Shown here: piece by piece, positions 45,859 to 58,565 of the stretch | How the letters are laid out: each line of letters opens with the position of its first letter | Position numbering within the stretch: position 1 is the first letter of the stretch | Position numbers and translations under genes: made by a program | The notes under the pieces: model-generated | What the model saw: only the letters and a program-made list of their open reading frames with translations | What the model was told of the DNA's origin: nothing | Database searches by the model: none | DNA from: Wolfiporia cocos | Lineage: Eukaryota; Basidiomycota; Agaricomycetes; Polyporales; Phaeolaceae | Direction of reading: 5' to 3' | NCBI GenBank assembly: GCA_029448655.1 | Contig: JACCLO010000010.1 | Span: forward strand, 2,666,001 to 2,730,000 | Length of the DNA stretch: 64,000 nt

Positions 45859-47794
45859 GCTGGTGCTTTCCGAGTCAACAGATTGTCCGGGGACAGTGCA
45901 AGGGAAAGGAGATTCGTGCGACCCCCCCACTTATAAGATGCTAGCAACCACGCCAGTTGAATCCCATCAAATGAACGACACGGACACATTTTTCGGCTTA
46001 GGTTAGTGTTTCGCAAATCGCACTAAACACACGGCCCATAGACCGTGAAGTTCATTTTTAGGAAGTCTGCTAAACTCGCAGTTGGCTGGTCGGTCTTGCC
46101 GTGAATCGAGATGTAAGAATTATGGCTGTAGTGCCGACCATCTGATACTGATTTATTTAGAAGATGTCTGTGCCTGGGTGGCGAATCAACGGCCCTGCGT
46201 TGCTACATTGACGCTGTCAGCGCGGTTCTGTTCTATCTCGTACGAGCGGCAATGACAGGCTCACTTTCTCCGAAGAAGATGGAGAATAGTTTCCGAGTGA
46301 TACTGTCAGCGTGGAACCACTTGAGACTGGATAGAGCGTTGCAAGTAGTGTCTACTGTGTGCGGGATGCGATGGTACGTGCAGCTTCCGCTCCGCTATTT
46401 ACTCAGCTCCAAATGTAGGAAAACTCACCCCCTTTCCATTCTTGCTGCGAAGGATGTTGTAGAAAAAGCAAATGTGCATTGCTTATCGGATACCCGCGGC
46501 GCGAATGGGTGACTGTCTCTATGAGGACTTAAGAGGTGTCATGGCGAAAACGACTATGCAGCAAACATGGAAATTACTTGATGCGTTACAGCACTTGTTA
46601 CCGACATCAGAAAAGAAATGCCGAATGGCGAACGACGAGCGCAAATTATCGTCAAAGTGGATTGTCGTCGCAAAAGGAAGTATTGATGCATGATGTACGG
46701 GCTTTAGGTTTGATGTACATGCCCTATTTGGACACACACTCGACCCGATCGCGCGGGTTGTGCCACGGGTATGGCGGGCGGGCCGAGAAGCGACCCTGAT
46801 GTAATTTGCAAGCCTGCAGTTTAGGTGTGGAATATACATATACAGATGCCCATAATTTATTGCATTACAGTACCAGCGTGGACCGAGGCTCGCTGCAGTT
46901 TGTGCTTTACAACGGCCTCATGTGGCTGCCCACGCTCAGGCGCCGCACAATCTGCGCCCATGGCGGCGTCAGAATATCGCCCAAATCGAACCACATCCTT
47001 GGCCTCAAACTTCCTCAATCATCGCAATCGGAACAGATCGATGCATTCCATCGAGCAAGGTAGTGACCGCCAACGATGTAGTGCGTTCATGGGGCCGTCG
47101 ATCTAGCGCACACTCCACAGGGTGCTGTCCACCTATGTATGTTCTAACCTCACAAGCACGTTGACATGTCTGCTGGTCGTCTTGCTGGACAAGTGAAGGA
47201 ACAACAGCTGCCGCGGCCAGCCCAGGTCGTGCTATCTACGCGCCATACCAGTACCTGAGGCTTGAAGCTTGAGCTTGAAGGGTCGTCGATTTGCAATGTC
47301 GCGGCTAGAAAGGCTTGCGGAATATGCAATAGTACTGGCACAATGAAGCGAAGCTCACTTCATAATACTCCGACGAATCTAGGTGCGTGCGATATCAACT
47401 CCTCCATTACAAGGACAAGTACGCATTGCGTCCAGTCCGGCCGGCTGTCTGTCAGAGCTGAGCCTGGAAGGGAAGTAATTTGAATCGAGCCAATTTCCTC
47501 GCGGCTGGAGAATATCAGGGTTCTGTTAAGGGTAACTTCCGACGCGTCACCGGTGCGAAGGGCGGACTACGGCTCTGCATGACGTTCAATGGCCGGGTCC
47601 AATACATTAGTATCGCAACTAAAGACATTTCATAACGCCGCACTACATATCCATTTCAATGCTGGTACCAGGGCCTGGTACACTGGACTGATGTTACGGC
47701 CCGCTCCGCATAAGTTAGCCGCCACAAACCTCGCTTCACAAGTCTCAAAGCAATGGCCAAGACCATACTTGCACGCCGCGTCATCATCCGCCTC
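45859..47794. other. Intergenic, upstream of the PKS; no gene seen
   Basis: About 1.9 kb between the PKS start and the 3' end of the dioxygenase gene. Only short frames without family character. Must hold the PKS promoter; I see no recognisable motif. Confidence 0.45.
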
Positions 47795-49529
47795 TCACAG
47801 TCTGGTAGCACACCAAACACCATGGAACCCAATCGGGTAAACGCCTTCCATCTCCGCACGCGCTATTTCCATCATGTCCCGTGCGTCGAGCACGGCCAAA
47901 CCACTCCGCCCCGCAGCGTCATCCAGCACTACACTGAGCAGTACGCCATCGTCCTCGGCCTCGCCCCCAGGGCGCGGGACGAAGATCGGCTCAGACGGCG
48001 TGTGCCCCGCCCGCGTCCACACCTGCGCCGTGCCACCCGAGGACATATCGAGCTTGATCAGCCCGTCCGCGAACGTGTGATGCTCGCGCGGGTCGCGCTT
48101 CGTGATCCCGTACGCGTACCGATACGGGCGGTGATATGCACGGGGCGCGATCACGGGGAGCTCGATGCACTCCGACTGTGGACGCGTAAAGACTATTTCC
48201 GCGTTGCGCACGCTCTTGGCATTGGCCAGGGACGAGGACGCAGGGTCTGGCGCGGCGAAGGGGGCGGCGAGGCGGAAGCGTCGCGCGAAGCCCATGCGCA
48301 TCTGGTTCTCTGCGTCCAGGTGGCGCAGCTTCTCGACGTAGAGAAGGCCAAGGACCGAGTTGTCGTTGTAGACGGACATATCAATGATGACGTCGCCTGT
48401 ATCAGGGTCATCAAAAGCATTGAGCTGATGGAAACAGAAGAACGAGGGTGTCTATAGGGATTGCACAATATGTTTTAGCTAGGCAGCTGCATAACAGAAT
48501 GGAGCAGACCTTGTATTTTGCCACAATCCCGCCGTTTATGCGATCGATCACGTAGAACAACGCGTCATCCTTTGGGCTCTGATCTATCGCCTGCGCAATA
48601 TTCTTGTAGTATAGCAACGACATTCCGTAACTAGTTTGTTTCTCCAAACTTAGTGTAGACATCAAAAGAGCATGCGAGAACACATACTTCTTGAAATGAG
48701 CACCCCAAACGCAGAGGATCACGAATCGCTCTGTCATGGCGAAGGAGTGCATGTACGCCGCCGGTGCATCGGTGATCTCGACAAGAATATTCACCTTCCC
48801 GCTGCTTCCGCCGATTCGGAACACCTTGTACGTTGCATATCGGCCGCCGATCTTGCAAGAAAAGTTGTAAAAGTCGCCAGTGCTCGGGTCTCGGCATGAG
48901 TGTGCCGCAGAGAGCTGTCCGTCGAGCCTTGGGTCGAGGTCTTTGTAAGTAGCGCCGACAATTGGTGCCAGCGTGGCGGGGTCAAGCAGCTGCAAACTGT
49001 CCGCATCGGTCTTGGCAACAATGTAGCGAGGGCCCGAGGGAGATGCAGGAAGCTTCGACGTATGCGCATTCCAGCCAGGCATGTCAGGCGTCAGCGTGAC
49101 CGACACGTTGCGCGCAGATGGTGAGCGCGCCTCCCCATCCGTGCTCCCCGGGCGCATGTCCTTGAACATAGTGAAGAACTTGCGAAAGACATTCTGGCAT
49201 GGGTCGTCTTTCTGCCCAAAGGAGAACGTAGGATACCTTCCGGCGTCTGCTATGTGCTTCTCGAGGTCCTCGGCGCCCTTGCGCGAGCGATACACGACGC
49301 GCTGTCCACCGGGATGGATTTCGAAGCGGTGATGCAGGGCCAGCCCATCAAACCAATGATGGATATCGACGACTTTGGAGGGGTCAGCTGTGGTAGGGAT
49401 ACGGTATGTGCCTGGGCCTGTGCGGTAGAGCACACCGCTAAGCCATGAGGGTATAGTGCCGCGTATAGTGAGGTCAACAGGATCGCGCTGTTCCTGGACG
49501 TTCTCAAAGCCAGCCGCACAAGAGGCCAT
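47795..49529 (-). CDS. Carotenoid-cleavage-dioxygenase family protein
   Basis: Non-haem iron oxygenase of the CCD/RPE65 family, which cleaves conjugated double bonds of carotenoids, retinoids or stilbenes. Exons 49529-48688, 48630-48510 and 48451-47795 give 539 residues, close to the family size. All four iron-ligand histidines are in the usual contexts: LSAAHSCRDP, AAYMHSFAMTE, CFHQLNAFDD and GFHGVW near the C-terminus. The early GTIPSWLSGVLYRTGPGTY and HHWFDGLALHHRFEI are family marks. An upstream ATG at 49652 would add 41 residues (LPRLVLSPHKRRG), possibly a targeting leader; I prefer MASCAAGFENVQ at 49529. It lies upstream of the PKS on the same strand, about 1.9 kb away. It may act on a carotenoid or, given the neighbour, on a polyketide polyene (inference). 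Confidence 0.92.
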
Positions 49530-49659
49530 TGTTCGAAATGCGTTTGGCAGGTTGGTACGACCTCTGCGTTTGTGTGGAGATAGCACCAGTCGGGGTAACA
49601 TGTGGAAGGATCCTGCAAGCGCGATTAGCACGACAGTATTATATCCTCGCATTCGGTAG

Positions 49660-51172
49660 ATGCATAAGAACAGTATTTGCCATTAGCTCGCGCAGATTGC
49701 CGCTGCAACAGTTCTCAAAAAGAAGTAGGCTTTAGCCTCTTCCTCGTCATGCGGCTAAAGGTAGACGATTGCGTAGGTCCTTGAGAACAAGGTAAAGAAC
49801 AACTTCAGCAGCGTACACCAAGCTGTTAGTCGATGTGGGCAGCACATTCGCAGGAAGATACTCAGCAAGCATGTAGACAGCAAGCTCTCACCACCGTATT
49901 ATAAGTCCGTGGCGGTTCCTTACGAAGCCTGGGGGATGATGCGTACACTTCCTGTAGAGTCGAGTGACTTCGATAAAGCTTGCGGAGCCACTGCAGTAAA
50001 TGCTTGTTAGTGGCGTATGGTCAAAGAGTGTCTCGCTGCAGCGCGGACGCGAGGTCAACCGGTCACTGGTCAGGCGGCAACCGCCACAGATAGAGGCTCT
50101 AATCCGATTCAGCGAACAGTGATTGCATCGGCGTATGATGATGCAGGTTTCAAGCCTGTGGATACCCGAGATTCCTGGGCCGAGATATGTCACAGTATCA
50201 GTACAAGCTAGTTGTTGAGGCAGGGACCGCGACAAACTATAGTAGCATAGGCGCTTATTCAAAGATTAGTGATGGCGATTAGGGTTATGACAGCCGATTG
50301 TGCCACAAGAGTCTCCGTAACTCAGTACTCAGTACTCTCATACCATGCATGGTGCTCGGTAATGCCAAGGATCCGCTTGAAGCTTGATTCAGAGATTATG
50401 CGCTTTGCCTCAAGATTCTCAATACCAGCACTGGTAACAGATGGATCGCACAGTTGTTGCTCAGAGTGACTGGGGCTTTGTCAGAAATTTCCTAAAACGA
50501 TTGCAATCCAAGGGGCATTGCGATTGGATGGCAATCTGAATGCGATTAGTCACAATGTGACTGGCGCAGCGTCAGCGATTACAATAGCGCATACGAGCAT
50601 TACGTAAACATTACAATCCCTTGCAATGCGGCTGCAATGCGATTGCGATGGGATTGCGATGGGATTGTGATGGGCATTGTGATGGCATTGCAACCAAATC
50701 GTTCCCATTGCAATGATCGAAATCGTATCACAAGACCTGATCATTGCGATCGCTTGCAAGCTAGATTTGAAATTTGTGACATTACAGGAGGACTCGAGCA
50801 GAGTTTATCGGAACGGTGAGTACATATTAGGAGCCGAAGAATCTAACACAGGCAATGAGACGATCATTTATGGCTGACTCGGATGTAGCGCGCGAGCATA
50901 ATATGGCGCATCTTACACGTACCAGGCACGCTAGGACTACCGAGTCGAACCGAACCCTGAAGGCACGGCATCAGTCAGTAGGCTGCCTGTTGCATGGAAG
51001 TTGGGACTACTGTTCGCTTTAATCACAGTCCAGACCTATGTTACGTGTTCCCGTAAGCGACAGCTGCCTTCCTTGGCCGTATTAACATAGGTTTCCGATC
51101 TTGCGGCTATAGTGAGCGGCTTGACATCTCTATCTTTGAAGATCAAAGCCACCCAAAAGGCTTACCGTGTAA
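49660..51172. other. Divergent intergenic region between dioxygenase and transporter
   Basis: No gene seen. It separates two divergent genes and so holds both promoters. The 50480-50770 part is repetitive (see separate entry). Confidence 0.45.
50480..50785. repeat. ATTGCAAT/GCGATTGC-rich repeat element
   Basis: The words GCAATGCGATTGCGATGGG, ATTGCAAT and ATTGCGATCGC recur in both orientations. Weak inverted ends GTCAGAAATTTC (left) and GAAATTTGTGAC (right) can be paired with one mismatch. I found no target duplication. Possibly another non-autonomous inverted-repeat element. Confidence 0.4.
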
Positions 51173-53301
51173 ATGCTGCTCTCAGAAGGGCTACGCAAAA
51201 TGGAGACCAAGGCAGAAGCTCCGGATATACCAACATCTCCTCTTCATGACCACGACACAGCTCCTGCTACCGATAATGATCTCAACGACGAGCGATACCA
51301 CATCCATGGACACAAGCGTATTATTGTTGTTCTCGCTCTCGGGCTCATTCTGTTCATATCTGCTCTCGACTCTACAATCGGTATGCTCTCTGGCCCGGTA
51401 GAATGCTTGCTTCAGACTGACAGGCCCACAGTATCTGTCGCGCTGCCCGTAATTGGCGCCTATTTCGACGATTACACCCAATCTAGCTGGATTGTTACTG
51501 CATACCTCATCACATATACTGGTGCTGAACCTCGCTCCAACCTCATTATATAAGTGCTGAAGGAGCGAAACAGCGTTTCTCCCTTTAGTGTCCAAGTTGA
51601 CTGATATTCTAGGCAGAAAACCTGTCTTAATTTCTCGACGATATTCTTCATGGTACGTGCCTTATACAGCCATATATTCATTGTCTGTAATCGAAACCTG
51701 CTGTGATTTCGGCAGCTATGGTCAGGTGCATGCGGCGGGGCCAAATCAATGGTACAGCTCATTGTATTCCGCGCAATGCAAGGGATAGGTGGATCCGCCA
51801 TTTACTCTGCAGTGATCGTCACGATCAGTACCATTGTGCCAAGGGTCCGTTCAATTCAATTGCCAGACTATTGTCGAAATTGACAACAGCCAATGTCCAA
51901 AGGCAGAAGTCGCAATGTACACACCTATGATTGGCATCACATATGCACTCAGCAGTGTCGCTGGACCATTGATCGGAGGGGCTATTGTGTCCCACATCCA
52001 TTGGGGTACAGGAACAATTGATCACACATGTCCTTCCCTGCTAACATATTGAGCAGGCTGGATTTTCTTTGTAAATCTACCAATTGGCACTGTCGGCGGC
52101 TTACTTCTCTTGTACGGACTCAAAGACCCGCACCAAGGTCCTCAAAACTGGCTCGCAATCGTACGCCGCATTGATTGGGTTGGCAGTATTTTACTCCTGG
52201 CGATGAGTGTTCTGCTTGCATTTGCGGTGAGTATCTGAAGATACTTGCAATGCGATCTAGTTCTTACTGCGAGTGAACCAGCTTCAAGTTGGTGGAACAA
52301 ACGGCTATCCATGGGTTTCCGCCAAAGTTCTCGCGCCACTCATCGTATCTGCGTGCCTCCTACCGTCGTTCGTCTTCGTCGAGAGACGTCATCCAGAGCC
52401 AATGGTCCCACCCAGCCTCTTCAATCAGCGAAACTTCGCATTTATCATCATATTCACACTGTGCCTTGGCGCAGGCTTCTTTACGACGACGATATTCCTC
52501 CCCCAGCGCATGGAGGTCGTCGACCTCCGCTCGCCCATCTCCGCGGGCGTACGCATGCTCCCTCAGCTGCTCACCCTCGGCGTGCTCTCCATGCTCTCCG
52601 GCGCCGCAGTCGTCATAACCCGCTCGTACCGCCTCCTCCTCTCCATTGCCGCCATGCTCGGCGCAGTCGGTTGCGGGCTCCTCTCCACGCTCTCCGCACA
52701 CACGCACTACTCAGCGCAATACGGCTTCGAGGCGCTCGTTGGCGTCTCCGTTGGCGTCACGATCCCTGTGTCGACCATGGTCGTGCAGTTCAGCACGCCA
52801 CGCCGGGACCTCGCGCCCGCGACGGGCGTGCAGTCCTTCGCGCAGCAGCTCGGCGCGCTCGTCGGCATCGCCACAGACACTGCGCTCCTCAACGCACGTG
52901 TGCGCCGCAGGCTCGCGGGCCTGCCTGGGCTGTCCGCCGCGGCGGCTGAGGGTATTATACAGGACCCGTCTGGTGTGCTGCCGAAGCTGCCCGCGACGCA
53001 GCGGGCGTATGTGCAGCAGGCGTATGCGGACGGGTTCAGCAAAGTGTTCATTGCGGGAGCGGCATGGCTTGCATTCGGTGCGCTTGCGACGCTTGTGCTG
53101 CAGCATATTCTGCCGCCGGAGCTGGAGAGCGTCGGTAGAAAGCGGATGGGCGAGGTGGCCGCGGGGACTGAGAATGCAAGAGTAGACTTAGAGGAAGTAA
53201 CGCATTCGGAGGCAACCGCTCAGCGGGACAATATGCTGGCTCGATTGTCACCAACCGATGGGGATATGGGCCCTGCTGCGGACCCTCCTAATTCCCCTTG
53301 A
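51173..53301 (+). CDS. DHA2-type major facilitator, with a one-base frameshift
   Basis: Predicted 14-helix proton antiporter of the plasma membrane, exporting drug-like or secondary metabolites. Exons 51173-51380, 51432-51521, 51589-51652, 51716-51844, 51903-52005, 52057-52226 and 52282-53301, all GT-AG. Family marks: ISALDSTIVSVALPVIG, SSWIVTAYLITY, LTDILGRKPVL (the helix 2-3 loop), MQGIGGSAIYS, SSVAGPLIGGAIVSHIHW, WIFFVNLPIGTVGGLLLLYG, and a long hydrophobic last exon ending DPPNSP. In exon 3 the frame after GRKPVL must change to read FSTIFFM and to splice correctly into exon 4. One extra T in the run at 51631-51633 would restore it. Start at 51173; METKAEAP at 51200 is an alternative. Divergent from the dioxygenase gene; likely exporter of the cluster product. 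Confidence 0.85.
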
Positions 53302-55868
53302 GGTGGCGTGGAGAATTGTTATCGTCATGTAAATAAAGCGCAATAAATCCTATTATAACTAGCTGGGGGTAATATACAGGCTACATCGGATATGCACGGT
53401 TTGCAATGTACTTGTGCTGAGCCCAATAATACGAATACCTCAGACCAAGAATCACTGACAAATGAAGAGGTCAACATGCTGATGATCGTACGAATACTGA
53501 CATACAGAATTGAGAGCTACCTGGACCTGAGTCAATAGCCAGTACTATGAATGCTTCTGACTCTCTTCCAGACATCAATAGCATCGTCTCTTGTTCGTTG
53601 AATCAAAGGCGTTCTGTTGAAGCAAACTTTACGCCGAACGTATGCACAAGCTGGCAACTTATCCCGAGCTCGTCACAGGCATCACTGCATCAGAGCATCT
53701 AGAAGTGGTACCATGAACGGTATTTTGCATATATTCGGTTATAGATGCATACGCGAGCCGTGTGCGTATACGATCGACTTTCCCAGACGCTCAGAGCGCT
53801 GGTAGTTAGTAGACTAACAGTAAGGCAGTATAACTGGGGAGGGGCAACCGTAGGGGAGCGGCAAATTCCGGATGTCCGGCGCCTATCACACGCCACTGAC
53901 ATGCCGGACCACTTTGGCGCGCAGAGCGCGACGGTATCAATGTAAAGGCTCCTCAGATAAAAACATTCATGGCTTGTGTCAGTGGGATGTATTGCTCAGA
54001 ACATTGATCAATTTCTTGGGAACAGAATTTCGAGATGAAATCTGTACTGTACAATTTCGTACATCGCGCATGGCACACCGCAACTACGAGACAGTTTAAC
54101 GGAAATGTGTTCCCAACGATTTCTGCGGAAAAGCAAACAGAATCGATCTGTGTACTAGGTTTTTGCTCTAGATCACTGTTGAAGGAGGAGATACCAATCC
54201 ATCAATGTGTGGGAGTATGATTTAGAATGCTTGCCAATCATGATGTGAAAAGCGATAGGACCCTCAGATCGCTCAGGTCGAAACTACACTATCAAGAAAG
54301 TGCTCTGAGATTATTACCTACCTACAGAATGAATGTGCTTGTGAGGTGCAGAATATTTATGTGCCAGTGGTATGAATGCACCTGCCTTCCTAACTGGGAT
54401 GCGAGCGCCGCCACGTCGCGTTCGATGGCTCGATATCGTCGAGGAGTCGCTGAAAAGAACTGACAAAGATATCAAGTGTATATTATATCTTGAGCATCTA
54501 TGTAGCTTACATCTCGAATGAATGTTGCAGTACATAGCCATGTCTACAGTGGTGCTTAGCCGCTCAGGTCCTGATAGTACCAGCGTCAATAGCGCCACAT
54601 TCGCAGTCTCGGCATTTAGATACCACATTTGGTAGGTAATTCAGACTCCGACGTGATAAGCTCAGGACACATTTCTAGGCGGGGTTGCCCATCCCCAGTA
54701 TAACTAAAGGGGCATTATATCAATGCGGGGTCCGCATATGTAGCTATTGAACACATACGTAAATTTATTTGTTAAAAGCTACACTATAATTGTGAATATC
54801 GCGGTGTACAGCTCGACTGAAGTTATTGTAGTGCCACAGTATATGTGGCACAAGAGTAGCACGAGATTTGGTCTTATCGTGGATAATTCCATGCATAAGC
54901 AGATTCAAATATCCCATCATAATACATTGCGCAGGACGACGATTACAACTGGGTTCCTCTAGACTCGAGTATGTATATGAATAATGGCGGACGGCATGTG
55001 GCTGGCGCTCAAGCGCTGAGCCTCGCGCGTGAAGGTGTATACTCAAATCGACTCCTGGCTCGCGGTGCTCTTATGCGTTATAGAGGCCTATGACGCGCGA
55101 AATCATATTCGGAATGGTGAGAAGAGGCAGTGACTAGTAGCAAATGCAACGGGGGAAATAAGAAGCAGGAGAAGTGTCATCATATATGATCACCTTGTGA
55201 CGAATGAGAACAAACCACAGAAGGAAATGTCCACAAACTAGCTGGCGATAAGCTTCGATTGTGTGTTCGCCGCAAAAAACGATTACTTCATTGTCAGGTT
55301 GATTGGTTTATTGTCAGATTTGCGCTGGTATGCATATGGCTGCTTCATTATCAGCTATATAGATCTGGGATCAGATGTCGGTTAGCACCAGCATGTCCAC
55401 TTATATCTTTACCTCCAGTACCAGTGCTGCATCATCGCCGATTGGCGCACATACTAATTCACAACACGATTTTCTAGTGGCTATAGCGAACTCGGGTACT
55501 TCATACGACGTTGACCAACATGACATCGCCAAACATGGTGCACTTCTGTGTAATTTCCCTCATCTGATTGGAGACTACTAATGTATGTACCCAGCCAGAG
55601 CTTGAGATTGACCGTTCGTGACATTGCTAACTATCTATCCCTTCGATAAGGAATCGTATTCAACCGCCGCATCTATACAGTAGCGTCGTCAGCTCGATTA
55701 CTTGCTTCCGCTCAGCTCGTACGATTTCGTGATCTACAGGACACGAGGACAGTCACCTGTGATGTGCCCATCATTGACTCCGAGGTGTTGTGATAACAAG
55801 AGCGTTCAAACCAGATATATACATATACAACGCACCAAAAGCAGTGCCGACAGTTCCTAAGCCCATCG
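53302..55868. other. Intergenic, no gene seen
   Basis: About 2.5 kb with only short frames. No domain, repeat with clear ends, or RNA gene recognised. Contains the P450 promoter at its right end. Confidence 0.45.
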
Positions 55869-58129
55869 ATGCTCGCATTGGTCTCAGCGCTGACAGAATC
55901 CCAGAGAGTATTATTATATGCTCTATCGCTATGCGCATTAGTGGCTCTCGCTCTGTGGCTTAAAGCCAACACCCGTTCAACGCGGCTTCCGCCTGGTCCT
56001 AGATCGCTGCCATTACTGGGAAATATACATCAGATTCACATCGAGCATCAAGAGAGGAAATTCGCGCAGTGGGGTCAAGTATATGGTCCGTAGCTGTACA
56101 GAAGACAAGCTGCATGCGCATACCATTGAACAAGATTTCAGGAGACACCGTGTATGCACGCTTTTTTTGGACGCCAGCACTTATCCTCAACTCAGTACAT
56201 GCTGCACACAATCTGATGGATAAAAGGAGTGCAAAATATTCTGGCCGGCCACACCTCGTCATGCTTGAAGAGATGTGAGTTGGTTTTTGAAACATCCGAC
56301 TAGTCTGAATCACTTGTCCTAAATTGCATTGGTAGGCTTGGATGGGACCGCACACTGGGTGTCCTCGACTATGGCGAGATATGGAGAAAGCAGCGGAAGT
56401 GGACGCAAGGAGCATTGAATGATAAAGCGACATCAGATGCATGGCAATCCGTGCAGCGCAGAGAAACATGCAATCTGCTGATGTCGCTGATAGCAGCGCC
56501 GAACGCTTTCACTGCGCACCTGAAACGGTGAACATAGTCTCCCTTCGGAGTCATGTCCTGACCTGGGAATGATCTGATTTGTCCAACAGTTATACTGGTG
56601 CTTTGATAATGGAGATAGCTTATGGCTATACTGTGACATCAAACGATGACGAATATCTCCGGATGATTGGAGCAGCGTCAGATGGCACGGTAGAGTGTGC
56701 TGGAGCAGGGGGAGCTCTGGTCGACTTCCTTCCTATCCGTAAGAACTTTCTGGACTTATCCATAGCGCAATACCAGCCAATGGTGCTGACTTCGGACTAT
56801 AGTGAAATACGTCCCATCCTGGCTCCCAGGTGGAAGGTTCAAACGTCGTGTATGGGAAGTAAAATATCTCGTGCAGGAAGCTCAGAACAGGCTCTATGAT
56901 ACGGTCAGAGAGCGAATGGTATGATTCATGCACTCGTTTAGGGTGTCAATACGTCATATGCGCTCCTCAGAAAGCCGGAACCGCTAAGCCGTCTATCTTA
57001 TCATCACTTTTGGATGGGTCATTAATAGAAGGTACATTGGCAGAAGACGAAGTAGACATCAAGGGGGTCGGCGGAGCATTGTATTCAGGTTTGTCTCGAT
57101 ATACTGTCGAATCTGCATCCTGAGCTCTCCAAACTTCATTAGCTGGAACAGATACAGTAATGTGATAATATCTAATTCTTCTCCCGGAGCTAATTCGTAA
57201 CATTAGACATATGCTGTGTTGACTACATTCATACTTGCAATGACCCTACACCCAAAGGTTTTGAAAAGAGCACAAGCGGAAGTTGACGAGAAAGTGGGGC
57301 ATAGTCGCCTTCCTGATTATTCCGATCGAGAAAACCTACCTTACATCGAGTGTGTTCTAAAGGAGGTATATCGGTGCGTTTTATGAGTCCTCGACCTACT
57401 TCTATACAAGAACTCATGTACTTCACGCTTTAGATGGATTTGCCCTCTGCCTTTAGGTCAATACGCGAGCAGCTGTAGGAGTGTGACTGACCGAATGAGA
57501 TAATAGGTCTTCCTCATTGCGCCACTGAAGATGACGAGTATCTGGGATATCATATCCCAAAGGGGACGATGGTAGTGCCAAACATCTGGTGGGTTAATCC
57601 CGTATAGACGACGCATACGAGCACATGTCCGGGTCATCTTTATGCTAGGTCCATGAGCCGAGATGCGGACATCTACCCAGAGCCAGACCGATTCGTTCCG
57701 GAGCGTTTCATACACGTAAATCATGGAACGAATGACATAGCAGACCCCCGCGGTTACATTTTCGGCTTCGGAAGAAGGTATGGAGTTGTATGAGTCGCCC
57801 ATCGATCCAGCAGATATCTGAACCCCGCTAGAATCTGCCCTGGCCGTCAATTCGCAGACATGAGCGTGTGGCTTGCGATAGCCAATATCGTAGCGACCAT
57901 GGAGATCTGTAAGGCAAGAGATGCAACCGGAAATGAGATCAGCCCCGAGGTATCTTATATGCCTGGCCTCGTGAGGTAGGCCATTTCATTTGACTAAGCT
58001 CTTGGGAGTTCTAAAACCTGAGACTAAGTACTAATCAGCCACCCGCGCCCATTCAAATGCTCTATTCGGCCTCGATCACAACGTACCGAGGCTGTCATCA
58101 TGCAGGCTAAATCAGCCCTCGACATTTAA
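55869..58129 (+). CDS. Cytochrome P450 monooxygenase
   Basis: Microsomal P450 of about 500 residues in many short exons. N-terminal anchor [18 protein letters not shown], then [16 protein letters not shown]. Exons splice cleanly in frame: [11 protein letters not shown] (56085/56142), [11 protein letters not shown] (56340), [15 protein letters not shown] (56590), [19 protein letters not shown] (56800), [14 protein letters not shown] (56970). The I-helix reads AGTDT (57138), the K-helix [13 protein letters not shown] (E-x-x-R), and [11 protein letters not shown] precedes the haem loop [15 protein letters not shown], where Cys is the iron ligand. The C-terminus [13 protein letters not shown] ends at TAA 58127-58129. 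I see no defect. Placed beside the transporter and polyketide synthase, it probably oxidises the polyketide (inference from context). Looks like the fungal CYP64-clan type common in mushrooms; exact family not assigned. Confidence 0.9.
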
Positions 58130-58565
58130 TGTATACTTGCAAATACATCGTTCTGTATTCCCTGTGGATGTAGGTGACTCTCGCGATACTCTTCTGCATG
58201 CGATATCTGATATTGTAGTTATGTCTGCTAGGCCGCGATGAAAGGACAGGTTTTCTTGGTCTTACAGCTACGGATCGGTTTGGTCGATTTGAATTTTGAC
58301 TGTCGCCAGGAAGATGATGAGCGATCGGGGATTGGAATAAAGCACCACTTTTCCCAGTTTGAATTGCAACGGTGTGCTATCAAGGTCCAGTCAGCCACAT
58401 GTGTCTCTCCTCTTCACTTCTCACTTTCGCTCATTTCCACCTATTCCTGGCCCGGTGCTCGCAGTTGATTCCTAATTGTTCTCGCTTAATCTGCTCACCG
58501 CGCCTGGAGCGCGTCATCTAGAGTTGTCTGTATAGCAGCATCTTCGACCGGAGACATCACCGCAC
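58130..58565. other. Spacer between P450 and membrane-protein gene
   Basis: No gene seen. A CT-rich stretch (58395-58445) precedes the next gene, as often in fungal promoters. Confidence 0.4.

Noticed and set aside
47753..48457. A 234-residue plus-strand frame
   Set aside because: Antisense shadow of the third exon of the oxygenase, which carries conserved family sequence.
52245..53185. Long Arg/His-rich plus-strand frames
   Set aside because: Off-frame shadows of the GC-rich last exon of the transporter.
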